This document shows positions 17,133 through 26,469 of a stretch of DNA of 64,000 nucleotides, piece after piece. The DNA is taken from the NCBI RefSeq assembly GCF_020193655.1, contig NZ_JADYVE010000006.1:1-64000 (forward strand). The letters run 5' to 3'. Origin of the DNA: Ensifer sp. IC3342. Lineage in GTDB: Bacteria > Pseudomonadota > Alphaproteobacteria > Rhizobiales > Rhizobiaceae. The notes below the pieces were generated by a model. That model did not search any database. It was not told the DNA's origin and was given only the letters and a program-made list of their open reading frames with translations. The stretch's first letter is position 1. The number at the start of each line of letters is the position of its first letter. The translations under genes and the position numbers were made by a program.

Positions 17133-17731
17133 TCATACGCGCCCGGGCGAGCAGCGAAGAAATGCCTGGCCAGCGCACGGCCGGGGTGCCCGTGCGCGTG
17201 ATCTTCGTGGCAGCCGCGCTCGCTCTCATCGCCTCCCCGGCCACGGTTCTGGCGACCAATCTGGTGCCGCGAAGCCTGGGGCCGGCCACGGGCGTCGTGG
17301 TGACGGCGAAGCAGAAATACCCGGCCGGCACGATCGTCATCGTCAGCGCCAACCGGACGCTCGACCTCGTCGTCTCCGGCAACCGGGCGATCCGCTACAG
17401 GATCGGCGTCGGTCGCGACGGCTTCCGCTGGAGCGGCATCGTGAAGGTCGGCCGAAAGGCCGAATGGCCCGACTGGCGGCCGCCGGCCGAGATGAAGGCG
17501 CGGGTGGCGGGGCTTCCTGAACTTGTGCCGGCCGGGCCGCTCAATCCGATGGGCGCGCGCGGGATCTATCTCTACCGGGGAAAGGCCGACACGCTCTACC
17601 GCATTCACGGGACGAACGAACAGTCGACGGTCGGCGACTTTGCGTCCTCCGGATGCTTCCGCATGAGCAATGCCGACGTCATCGATCTCTATGACCGGGT
17701 GAAAGTCGGAACCACGGTGATCGTGAAATAG
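17129..17731 (+). CDS. L,D-transpeptidase (YkuD family) inside the Tad operon
   Basis: A 200-aa YkuD-domain protein. A signal peptide or anchor spans about 20-42. The catalytic signature is complete: HGTN with His160, then SSGCFRM with Cys176 and Arg178, in the standard spacing. Such enzymes make 3-3 peptidoglycan crosslinks or attach proteins to the wall in the periplasm. It is translationally coupled to cpaE (4-base overlap) and ends 20 bases before cpaF, so it belongs to the pilus operon. L,D-transpeptidases are common in Rhizobiales, but this position is not part of the standard Tad gene set. It might loosen or rebuild the wall where the pilus crosses. Confidence 0.9.
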   Translation: MIIRARASSEEMPGQRTAGVPVRVIFVAAALALIASPATVLATNLVPRSLGPATGVVVTAKQKYPAGTIVIVSANRTLDLVVSGNRAIRYRIGVGRDGFRWSGIVKVGRKAEWPDWRPPAEMKARVAGLPELVPAGPLNPMGARGIYLYRGKADTLYRIHGTNEQSTVGDFASSGCFRMSNADVIDLYDRVKVGTTVIVK

Positions 17732-17751
17732 TCGAACGGAGTGAAAGCCTG

Positions 17752-19199
<1,448 letters not shown>

Positions 19200-19203
<4 letters not shown>

Positions 19204-20153
19204 CGCTTACCTTGCTTTACGCCGCCGTGTTTGTCGCGGCGCTGATCTCCGCCGAAGCCCTGCTGCGCGGCTACTTCCGAACGTCCGAACGCCACAAGGC
19301 AGTGAACCGGCGGCTGAGCCTGCTCGATGGGAGCGAAGACCACGGCAAGGCCTACCGCGACATGCTGAAGGAGCGCGGCGTTGGCGAGGACTGGCGATCG
19401 CTTCCCTTGATGCAACGACTGAGGCAGTTCTACATCCAGTCCGGCATCAAGTTCGATGCGAAGCGATTTGTGCTCTATGCGAGCGCCAGCGCTCTCCTCG
19501 TCTGGCTGGTCGTCCAGTTCCTCGTACCGAGCAACCTGATCCGGATCCCCGTTTTTCTCGTGATCTGCTTCCTTGTTCCTGTGCTTGTCGTCTGGCGCGC
19601 ACGGGCGAGCCGGATGCGCAAATTTACGGAAAAGCTTCCAGAGGCACTCGACGTGGCCAATCGGAGCCTTGCCGCCGGCCATCCGCTGCCGTCGGCGATC
19701 GCGCTCGTCGCGCGCGAAATGCCCGATCCGGTCGGCAGCGAGTTCGGTCTTCTCTCGGATGAGTTGACCTATGGTGTGACGCTTGACGATGCGCTCGTCA
19801 ACCTTTCCGACCGCGTCGGCGTCGAGGACCTGAACCTCCTGGCGATCTCGCTCAGCGTGCAGGCCGGGACCGGCGGCAATCTCGTCGAAATCCTGCAGAA
19901 CCTTTCGAAGACCTTGCGTGACCGGTCGATGCTGAAGGCCAAGGTCAAGGCGATCTCATCGGAAGGACGCATAACCGCGATTTTCATGTCGCTTTATCCG
20001 TTCCTTCTCTACGCGATGATCAAAGGGCTCTCGCCGACCTATTTCGATCCCGTCTGGGACAGCGGCTACGGAACCATCGTCGTTAGCGTGCTGCTTGTCA
20101 TCATGGCGATCGGCAACGTCATTCTCTACAAAATGGTCAACTTCGAGTACTGA
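19200..20153 (+). CDS. tadB: Inner-membrane platform protein TadB
   Basis: A 317-aa type II secretion F-domain protein (PF00482). Hydrophobic segments lie at about 1-22, 95-130 and at the C-terminus (about 262-310), with the GspF domain between (LPEALDVANRSLAAGHPLPSA, and LLAISLSVQAGTGGNL). Together with TadC it forms the membrane platform for CpaF. Translation is coupled to cpaF by an atga overlap. Length is normal for TadB. Confidence 0.93.
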
Positions 20154-20161
20154 GGCCCGCG

Positions 20162-21109
20162 ATGTCGAGCGAGTACGGGATCTACTTCATCGTCTTCTTC
20201 TCGGTGCTGATCTTTTCCGGCGCAGCATCCGAACTGATCTTCCGGCGGCGCGAGGTCGGCGTCCGGCTGTCGGAAACGAGCGCGAAGGCGGGCGGCGAGG
20301 AGTTCCACCTGGGGGACGCTGCAATCGCTGATCTCGGCGAGGCGGAAAATCGCCTGATCCGCCGCTACTTCGAGATCACCCGACGCGATACGAACGCGAA
20401 TTCCACCCAGAACCGCCTGATCCGTGCCGGCTATTTCAGTGCCAGCGCGGTAACGATATTTCAGGTCATCCGCGCCGTCGTATGCATGGGCGTTGTGGCG
20501 GTAACGGTCTGGGCTCTCGGCCGCTTCCTTCCCGAATTGTCGCAGCTCGTGATCCTCGTGATGGCCATGTTTGCGGCCGGTATCGCCTTTGTCCTTGTCA
20601 ACATCTATATCGATCGGCGCGGGGACGCGAAGGAGCGGGAATATCGCCGCCTGTTTCCCGATTTCATGGACATGCTGATTGTCTGCCTCGATGCGGGCAT
20701 GAGTCTGGAAGCGGCGGCCAACCGCGTCGCCCGGGAATTCGTGGACAAGCGCAAGGATTTCGGGCTGCATCTTTCGATCATGATGCTGGAAGTGCGAGGC
20801 GGACGCCGGCTGCGCGAGGCCTTGGCCAATCTTGCCGCGCGATTGCGGATCGACGAGGCGCGGGCGCTTTCGGTGCTCTTTCGTCAGTCGGAGGAACTGG
20901 GAACCAGCGTAACTCAGACGCTACGCGTCTACAGTAAGGAAATGCGCGATCTTCGGGTCGTGCGGGCCGAGGAGAAGGCCAATGCCTTGCCGATCAAGAT
21001 GCTGCTGCCGCTCGGCGCCTTTCTGTTTCCGGTGAGCCTCATCATCGTGCTCGTGCCCATCGTCATGCGTGTCGTCAGTGTTCTCTCCGGCCTCAAGCCC
21101 GGCGGTTAA
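20162..21109 (+). CDS. tadC: Inner-membrane platform protein TadC
   Basis: A 315-aa GspF-domain protein with an N-terminal membrane helix (about 5-25), two helices near 98-145, the F domain (FPDFMDMLIVCLDAGMSLEAA, VLFRQSEELGTSV) and a C-terminal helix pair. It follows tadB by 8 bases and pairs with it as the Tad platform. It is probably the last standard gene of the operon; the AAA ATPase gene follows 15 bases later. Confidence 0.92.
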   Translation: MSSEYGIYFIVFFSVLIFSGAASELIFRRREVGVRLSETSAKAGGEEFHLGDAAIADLGEAENRLIRRYFEITRRDTNANSTQNRLIRAGYFSASAVTIFQVIRAVVCMGVVAVTVWALGRFLPELSQLVILVMAMFAAGIAFVLVNIYIDRRGDAKEREYRRLFPDFMDMLIVCLDAGMSLEAAANRVAREFVDKRKDFGLHLSIMMLEVRGGRRLREALANLAARLRIDEARALSVLFRQSEELGTSVTQTLRVYSKEMRDLRVVRAEEKANALPIKMLLPLGAFLFPVSLIIVLVPIVMRVVSVLSGLKPGG

Positions 21110-21124
21110 AACAGCGAGGTCCTT

Positions 21125-22429
21125 ATGCACTATTCGCACGATCAAGGCCGCGAAGACTTCGCGCTCACGCTCGATCCCCGAATGCCGCTGGCGCCGGCTG
21201 GTCCGGAAGAAACCGGCCTCGAACTGTCCTTCATGCTGCGTCTGGCAGCAAAATGCGCAGCCGAGCAGGATACCGTCACCCCGTCGCATCTGACCGCCCG
21301 GATGAAATTGCCGAAGGCGGTGGTCAATCTCCTGGTCAAGGAACTGGTAAAGCTAGCCTTCCTCGAAGCGAGAGGGCTCGCAGGCGAGGACGTCAAATCC
21401 GACATCCGCTACGCGCTTTCGACGAAGGGCCGCGAATATGCGCAGGCGGCGCTGCGGCAATCGCAATATGTCGGGCCGGCGCCGGTGTCGCTCGATGTCT
21501 TCTGCCGGCAGCTCGAGTTGCAGTCGATCCACCACGAACGGGTGACCCAAGAGCGGTTGATCGAAAGTCTCAAGGGGCTGGTGCTGTCACCGTCACTCGT
21601 CGAGAAGCTTGGGCCGGCCATGAATTCAGGCCAGTCGATCCTGCTCTATGGACCGCCGGGCAACGGCAAGACCAGCATCGCCGAACGCTCCGCGCGGCTG
21701 TTTCTCCAGACGATCTGGGTGCCCTATGCTGTCGAGGTTGGCGGCTATGTGATCAGCTTTTACGACGAGGCCGTACACCAACCGGTCGGCGAGGCCTCGG
21801 GAAACCCGTATCCCAAGGCCGACCAGCGATGGGTCGAATGCCGGCGGCCGGTGATCAAGACGGGCGGTGAACTGACGCTCGACCTCCTTGACCTCGCCTT
21901 CAACGATGGATCGAATGTCTACGAGGCCCCGCTGCACCTCAAGGCTTCCGGAGGCGTGTTCATCATCGACGATTTCGGCCGCCAGCAGGTGCTGCCGCAG
22001 GCGCTGATCAATCGCTGGATCGTGCCGCTCGAGCGCGGATATGACTTTCTCACGCTGCATACGGGCAAGAAGTTCAAGGTTCCGTTCGACGAGCTTGTGG
22101 TCTTCTCGACCAATATCGCCCCGAAGGATCTCTCCGACGAGGCGGGCCTGCGGCGTCTCAAGTACAAGATATTTGTGAATAACCCGTCGCGGGACGAATA
22201 TATCCGGATCTTCGAGTCTTATGCGCGTGAAGTCGCGGTAGACATAAAGGTCAGTGATTTGCACCTGTTCTATGAGCGTAAGTACAGCGGTGCGTCGCTC
22301 GCGTCCTGTTACCACCCGAAGTACCTCTTGGATTTCATCGGGTCCTATTGCGATTTCAACGCGATGCCGAAGTTAGCGTCGCTGGAAATGCTGGAGCGGG
22401 CATGGGAGGGTGTGTTCACGCTGGACTAG
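21125..22429 (+). CDS. AAA ATPase with N-terminal winged-helix-like region, linked to Tad operon
   Basis: A 434-aa protein. Residues about 30-110 look like a winged-helix domain (TPSHLTARMKLPKAVVNLLVKEL, ALSTKGREYAQ). An AAA module starts near 165: Walker A GPPGNGKTS at about 176-184, Walker B GVFIIDDFG near 278, sensor-type VFSTNIAP near 327, then a helical C-terminal part. I recognise an ATPase-with-chaperone-type architecture, not a defined family. Because it follows tadC by 15 bases on the same strand, it is probably co-transcribed and may remodel pilus or secretion components or act in regulation. It is not among the canonical Tad genes. A repeat element begins right after its stop. Confidence 0.8.
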   Translation: MHYSHDQGREDFALTLDPRMPLAPAGPEETGLELSFMLRLAAKCAAEQDTVTPSHLTARMKLPKAVVNLLVKELVKLAFLEARGLAGEDVKSDIRYALSTKGREYAQAALRQSQYVGPAPVSLDVFCRQLELQSIHHERVTQERLIESLKGLVLSPSLVEKLGPAMNSGQSILLYGPPGNGKTSIAERSARLFLQTIWVPYAVEVGGYVISFYDEAVHQPVGEASGNPYPKADQRWVECRRPVIKTGGELTLDLLDLAFNDGSNVYEAPLHLKASGGVFIIDDFGRQQVLPQALINRWIVPLERGYDFLTLHTGKKFKVPFDELVVFSTNIAPKDLSDEAGLRRLKYKIFVNNPSRDEYIRIFESYAREVAVDIKVSDLHLFYERKYSGASLASCYHPKYLLDFIGSYCDFNAMPKLASLEMLERAWEGVFTLD

Positions 22430-22430
22430 T

Positions 22431-22533
22431 GCATGTTTCCTTAAATCGTAGCCGATTGAAGGATAAAAACATGCAGCAATTCAAAGTGCTACAGCGTCCT
22501 TTGCGCGTCCGAGTAGACGCGCGGCGCTGTAGG
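22431..22533 (+). repeat. Rhizobial intergenic repeat, family A (complete)
   Basis: A two-part mosaic: an AT-rich inverted repeat (gcatgtttccttaaatc ... gaaggataaaaacatgc) joined through agcaattcaaagtgctac to a GC-rich inverted repeat (agcgtcctttgcgcgtc ... gacgcgcggcgct). It starts one base after the AAA ATPase stop codon and may also form a transcript-end hairpin. Confidence 0.85.
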
Positions 22534-22616
22534 TTGCGTACCTTATTAAGGAATGCCTGAAATACTGATGCGATGGACTTCAGGGACTTGATCCTGCTTG
22601 CGGCGGAGTGATGCGG

Positions 22617-23189
22617 ATGACCAGTATTCCGGATATCGATGTCGAACCTGACGGAGCGAGGCAGCGCGGCGAGCGACCGGCCAAAGAGCCGAGCCGTTCG
22701 AAAGGCGCTTCTTTGATCGCGATCGCGTTGCTGCTGCTGCCGCTGAATGCCGGCATTCTCCTTTACACGGCGAAGAATGCGGCCGACGTGCGCGAGAGCC
22801 GCGAGACGCTTGCTGCGCTCAAGCGCTCCATCGACGGCCTGAAAGAGCTGGTCGACAAGCAGGGCCGGTACATCGCCAGAAGCGCCAAGGCCGAGGACGT
22901 GGCGATCGTTCGCCAGCGTTTGGAAAGCCTGCGCAAACAGGTCGCCGATTTCGATGTCGGGATGCGTTCCGGTTTGGTTGCCTCCGGTGGAAGCCTGATC
23001 ATGAGCGCGCCCGGAAAGGGCGTGACACAACGGCTGGAGCCGTCAGCCAATGCCGCTGCCACCGAGTTGCAGGTCGCGGATGACAGCCTCGCCTTGGCGG
23101 GTGCCGAAGGCGTATCCGTCGCCGACCTGCCGCATTACGAACGATCAGTCTCCCCCGAGGGCAAACTCATTCTGCGGAAGGTGCGGTAG
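22617..23189 (+). CDS. Membrane protein with periplasmic coiled coil, unknown function
   Basis: A 190-aa protein with a polar N-terminus, one hydrophobic segment at about 33-52 (ASLIAIALLLLPLNAGILLY) and then a charged helical region (about 55-120) with heptad-like Leu/Ile spacing, followed by a less ordered tail. I do not recognise a family. The ATG at 22617 has ggag 8 bases upstream; a GTG at 22608 and an ATG at 22611 are poorer starts. A repeat element separates it from the AAA ATPase gene, so co-transcription with the Tad genes is uncertain. Confidence 0.65.
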   Translation: MTSIPDIDVEPDGARQRGERPAKEPSRSKGASLIAIALLLLPLNAGILLYTAKNAADVRESRETLAALKRSIDGLKELVDKQGRYIARSAKAEDVAIVRQRLESLRKQVADFDVGMRSGLVASGGSLIMSAPGKGVTQRLEPSANAAATELQVADDSLALAGAEGVSVADLPHYERSVSPEGKLILRKVR

Positions 23190-23210
23190 TCCTCGGCTTT
23201 TCGCGAGGCG

Positions 23211-23230
23211 GCGGCCTCTGTAAAGGCCGC
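23211..23230. terminator. Hairpin between convergent genes
   Basis: gcggcct (23211-23217) and aggccgc (23224-23230) form a 7-bp stem between the end of the coiled-coil gene and the end of tadD. There is no T run, so termination is only a possibility. Confidence 0.3.
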
Positions 23231-23350
23231 GTCGAAGCCTCATGGATTTTCCCCGGAATCAAAGCTCGGCCGCCGCTTTGTCGCAGCGCCGGCAGCCATT
23301 GTCGACCGGGACGCTTCAGTCGGTTGCTGAACCGCTGCCGTTGCGCAGTC

Positions 23351-23878
23351 CTATCGCTGCGCGAACTTCACGCTGTTCTTCATGAGTTCCAGGTTTCTGG
23401 CCGTGGTCTCGTTTGTCGGATCGAGTTCGTAGGCCTTCAGGAAATAGCGCCGCGCCTTGGGCAGGTCGCCGCGCAGAAGATGCGAATATCCGATATTGTT
23501 ATAGTAGACTGCGGTGTTGCCGATCATGCCCGAGAGTTGCTGGTAGGCACGGTCGGAGGTGTCGAACCGGCCGATCATGTCGGCGGAGGCGGCAAAGCCC
23601 AGCCAAGCGGACGGGTCTTCCGGAAAGACCGCAACGGCCCGTTTGTAGATGGCGTAGGATTTGCCGTAGTTCTTTTCCTGAAACTGCAGCTTTCCCTTCG
23701 TTACCAGTTCATCGTTCTTGTAGAAGGCGACGGCCGACTCATCGTCGAGGGTTTTCGCGCTGTCGCCGAAGGCCGCCAGGTCGTCGAAAGCAGCTGATTG
23801 ACAGCCCGCCAGCACAACCCCGCCCACGAGCAATAAGGTAAGGCATCTGATCTGCGATCTGATCTGAGAAGTTGCCAT
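23351..23878 (-). CDS. tadD: TadD-like TPR lipoprotein
   Basis: A 175-aa lipoprotein. The signal peptide ends VVLAGC (Cys at about 26), and the mature part holds about three TPR-like helices pairs (LQFQEKNYGKSYAIYKRAVAVFPEDPSAW, YYNNIGYSHLLRGDLPKARRYFLKAYELDPTN). TadD-type lipoproteins help the secretin assemble. Here it is on the opposite strand at the distal end of the pilus locus with its own AT-rich upstream region (23879-24000). The assignment to Tad rests on domain type and neighbourhood. Confidence 0.8.
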   Translation of the reverse strand: MATSQIRSQIRCLTLLLVGGVVLAGCQSAAFDDLAAFGDSAKTLDDESAVAFYKNDELVTKGKLQFQEKNYGKSYAIYKRAVAVFPEDPSAWLGFAASADMIGRFDTSDRAYQQLSGMIGNTAVYYNNIGYSHLLRGDLPKARRYFLKAYELDPTNETTARNLELMKNSVKFAQR

Positions 23879-24166
23879 TCATTCCCCCAATTTTTGGGCA
23901 GCGTAGCTTTGCGTATGCAATCGCTCACGGAAAATCTTCCTGAAAAAATGCTAATAAATGGAGAATTGAAACAACGAGTCGCATTAAAGAGACACATCGT
24001 GTATCTCTGGCCGTCTTCGGCATTTGCCGATTGATCGAAATGAGGACTGTTCCGGCCGAGCTGCCGGCAAATCGGTCGTGCCGGCCAAGCAAAGCGACGA
24101 TCGGTAAGCTCCAGTTAAGCTTCGTCTTATATACGAAGAGTGTCAGAGCGGCCGCGCTCCAGTCTA

Positions 24167-24261
24167 CTGCATGTTAAATCGTTCCCGATTTAAGGAAACA
24201 TGCAGCAATTTAAAGTGCGACAGCGTCCTTTGCACGTCTGATTAGACGCGCGGCGCTGTAA
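24167..24261 (+). repeat. Rhizobial intergenic repeat, family A (complete)
   Basis: ctgcatgttaaatcg ... cgatttaaggaaacatgcag forms a near-perfect inverted repeat, followed by agcaatttaaagtgcgac and the GC-rich arm agcgtcctttgcacgtc ... gacgcgcggcgctgt. It ends only 14 bases before the start codon of the next gene, so it lies within that gene's leader. Confidence 0.85.
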
Positions 24262-24275
24262 GGGGATGCCAACGC

Positions 24276-24779
24276 ATGCGCGCTTTAGTTCTAATATTTC
24301 TCCGACTTGGCCCATGTGGCGCCTATGCCTTGGCAGCCATGCTTCTGGGCAGCATGGTTCTGCTCGCCCATTATCCCGCGAGCGAGTTCGCCTGGTGGCT
24401 CTACTTGACGATCCTCCCCGTTATGCGCGAGCCGGTCTTCATGCTTCTTGCCATTCCGGGCGTCGGGCTTTCCGGTGCTGTTGCAATTCTGGTAGTCGCA
24501 GCGCTTTTCGGTATCCTTCTGGCGATCCGGCCAGAACAATATCAGCGCACGCGTTTCATCCACGCGCACATCGCACTGATCGCGACCGCGCTTACTGCCG
24601 TCCGGGCTGTGCACATGCAGGCCGGTCTTTCGGGGCTCTCACTGCCCGAGGTTCTGCGCGGTGACTGGTCCTTCCTGGCGCTCGCCTATTCGCCGCTTGG
24701 GACTGCGCTTTTCCTCTTCGTCCTCGCTGCATGTGTCTGCTCCCATGCCGCGATCATTCGGCGCATCCGCGTAAGGTAG
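24276..24779 (+). CDS. Small integral membrane protein, unknown
   Basis: A 167-aa hydrophobic protein with about four predicted membrane segments (about 7-32, 40-62, 64-86 and 135-160). No motif identifies a family. The ATG at 24276 follows aagggga at a suitable distance. A family A repeat occupies the leader directly upstream, so its promoter must lie before or inside that element. It is not obviously linked to either the Tad genes or the aminohydrolase gene downstream. Confidence 0.55.
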   Translation: MRALVLIFLRLGPCGAYALAAMLLGSMVLLAHYPASEFAWWLYLTILPVMREPVFMLLAIPGVGLSGAVAILVVAALFGILLAIRPEQYQRTRFIHAHIALIATALTAVRAVHMQAGLSGLSLPEVLRGDWSFLALAYSPLGTALFLFVLAACVCSHAAIIRRIRVR

Positions 24780-24836
24780 CGACCGTCAGCGCCCCCGCCT
24801 TGCGAGTCTATTCGTTGCCTGCACTATTGGCAGGTC

Positions 24837-24959
24837 ATGCGCAAGGTCGTCATTCCGCAGGTTCCGAAGAAAGTGATTCCACCGATGGTGGGGCTGTTCA
24901 CCGGCTTCTTTGAGGATACGACACTGATCACGATCGCATTTCTCCAATGGAAGATGTAA
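24837..24959 (+). CDS. Possible 40-aa ORF or gene remnant
   Basis: ATG at 24837 to TAA at 24957 encodes 40 residues beginning MRKVVIPQVPKKVIPPMVGL and continuing into a hydrophobic end. It has no good ribosome binding site. The composition looks coding, so it may be a very small protein or the remains of one. The remaining bases between 24780 and 25106 hold only this frame and a family A repeat. Confidence 0.25.
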   Translation: MRKVVIPQVPKKVIPPMVGLFTGFFEDTTLITIAFLQWKM

Positions 24960-24971
24960 CGGTGAACCTCA

Positions 24972-25073
24972 AAGCGCCGCGCGTCTTATCAGACGCGCAA
25001 AGGACGCTATAGCACTTTGAATTGCTGCGTGTTTTTGCTCTTGAATCGGATACGATCTAAGGAACATGCAGTA
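24972..25073 (-). repeat. Rhizobial intergenic repeat, family A (complete, inverted orientation)
   Basis: The copy reads agcgccgcgcgtcttatcag, acgcgcaaaggacgct, tttgaattgctgcgtgtttt and then the AT-rich arm tctaaggaacatgcag, the reverse complement of the order in the copies at 22431 and 24167. It precedes the aminohydrolase gene. Confidence 0.85.
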
Positions 25074-25106
25074 GGCACCGAAATGGAATGTTGTGGAGGA
25101 CAGGAA

Positions 25107-25931
25107 TTGGCCGAACGGACCTACTTCGCACCGAAGGGTGGCGCGCCCATGCAGACGGAGCTCCTGACCGGACGCGCGGTCTTCACTGAAGCCTATGCGG
25201 TGATTCCGAAGGGCGTGATGATGGATATCGTCACAAGCTACCTTCCCTTCTGGGAAAACACGCGCCTCTGGGTCCTCTCGCGTCCGCTGTCCGGATTCGC
25301 CGAAACATTCTCGCAATATATCATGGAGGTCGGACCGGGCGGCGGCAGCGATCGGCCCGAACTCGATCCCGCAGCCGAAGGCGCCCTGTTCGTGATGGAA
25401 GGCGAGGTTACCGTCGAACTCGACGGCAGGACGCATGTGCTTCGCCCGGGCGGTTTTGCTTTCATCCCGCCGGCAAGCGTCTGGCGGCTGCGCAACCATG
25501 GAAACGCGCCCGCGCGGTTCCACTGGATTCGCAAGGCCTACGAGGCCGTCGAAGGGCTCGATGCACCGGAGGCATTTTTCACGAACGAAGCCGACATCAC
25601 GCCCGCGCACATGCCCGGCACCGACGGCAAATGGGCGACGACGCGGTTCGTCGATCCGGCGGATCTGCGCCACGACATGCACGTGACCATCGTGACCTTC
25701 GAGCCTGGTGCGGTCATTCCGTTCGCGGAAACGCATGTCATGGAGCACGGGCTCTATGTTCTCGAAGGAAAGGCCGTCTATCGGCTGAACCAGGACTGGG
25801 TCGAGGTCGAAGCAGGCGACTTCATGTGGCTGCGCGCCTTCTGCCCGCAGGCCTGCTACGCCGGCGGCCCAGGCAATTTCCGCTACCTGCTCTACAAGGA
25901 CGTCAATCGGCATATGCGCCTGTCGCGGTAG
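25107..25931 (+). CDS. allE: (S)-ureidoglycine aminohydrolase, bicupin
   Basis: A 274-aa bicupin of the YlbA/AllE/UGHY family, which converts (S)-ureidoglycine to (S)-ureidoglycolate and ammonia in purine/allantoin breakdown. The first cupin lies near 70-130 (EGALFVMEGEVTVELDG), the second near 190-260 with the metal-site pattern ETHVMEHGLYVLEGKAVYRL and a conserved FCPQACYAGG end. A TTG start at 25107 is preferred: ggagga lies just 6 bases upstream and the first residues (MAERTYFAPKGG) match the family start; the ATG at 25083 precedes that site. No other purine-degradation gene is in the window. Confidence 0.88.
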   Translation: MAERTYFAPKGGAPMQTELLTGRAVFTEAYAVIPKGVMMDIVTSYLPFWENTRLWVLSRPLSGFAETFSQYIMEVGPGGGSDRPELDPAAEGALFVMEGEVTVELDGRTHVLRPGGFAFIPPASVWRLRNHGNAPARFHWIRKAYEAVEGLDAPEAFFTNEADITPAHMPGTDGKWATTRFVDPADLRHDMHVTIVTFEPGAVIPFAETHVMEHGLYVLEGKAVYRLNQDWVEVEAGDFMWLRAFCPQACYAGGPGNFRYLLYKDVNRHMRLSR

Positions 25932-25963
25932 ATGCGGGTCGGCCTGTAGCGCGGCGAGCAGTC

Positions 25964-26458
25964 TCAGATCAGCCGCTCGTCGAAGTTGGGGCGCGAGCGG
26001 ATGAACGACCAGAGCGCCTTGCTGATGTCGGTGATCTCACGGATCGCGTTTTCGAGACGCGTCATTTCACGCGCGTCGAGTTGCTCCACCTTGCCGTAGC
26101 GAATCTCCTTCTCGCCTTCGACCAGGCGCATCAACTGCGTGCTCGAAATCTCTCCCTGCTCATCGAAGGAGTAGATGCAGTGGTTGTACTTGTTGCGCAT
26201 TTTCGACTGCTGTTTCAGCCGCTCGGTGATCGACAGGACCTGGTCGCGCGTTTCGGGCGGGGTCGCCGGCAGCTTCGCCAGGCGCTCGGTGAGGTCGATT
26301 CGCGCGCGTGTGGTGTTCAGTGTCAGGAAGACGATGATGGCCGATTCCTTGTCGACCTTCAGCAGGTGCGCGATGATGTAAATCAACAGGCTTTCGGTGT
26401 TGGTCCAGACATAGTTCAGGCGACCAACCAGCAAAAGCACTTCCTGAGCCGCCGCCAT
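25964..26458 (-). CDS. Unknown helical protein, last gene of type I secretion operon
   Basis: A 164-aa soluble protein, mostly helical and charged, with a conserved-looking N-terminus (LLLVGRLNYVWTNTESLLIYIIAHLL) and central KMRNKYNHCIYSF. It has no signal peptide or clear family; the pattern recalls small nucleotide-binding or toxin-antitoxin-like helical proteins, but nothing definite. It starts 11 bases after the HlyD-type gene on the same strand, so it should be co-transcribed with the exporter. It is convergent with the aminohydrolase gene. Confidence 0.7.
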   Translation of the reverse strand: MAAAQEVLLLVGRLNYVWTNTESLLIYIIAHLLKVDKESAIIVFLTLNTTRARIDLTERLAKLPATPPETRDQVLSITERLKQQSKMRNKYNHCIYSFDEQGEISSTQLMRLVEGEKEIRYGKVEQLDAREMTRLENAIREITDISKALWSFIRSRPNFDERLI

Positions 26459-26469
26459 GACGCTTCCCC

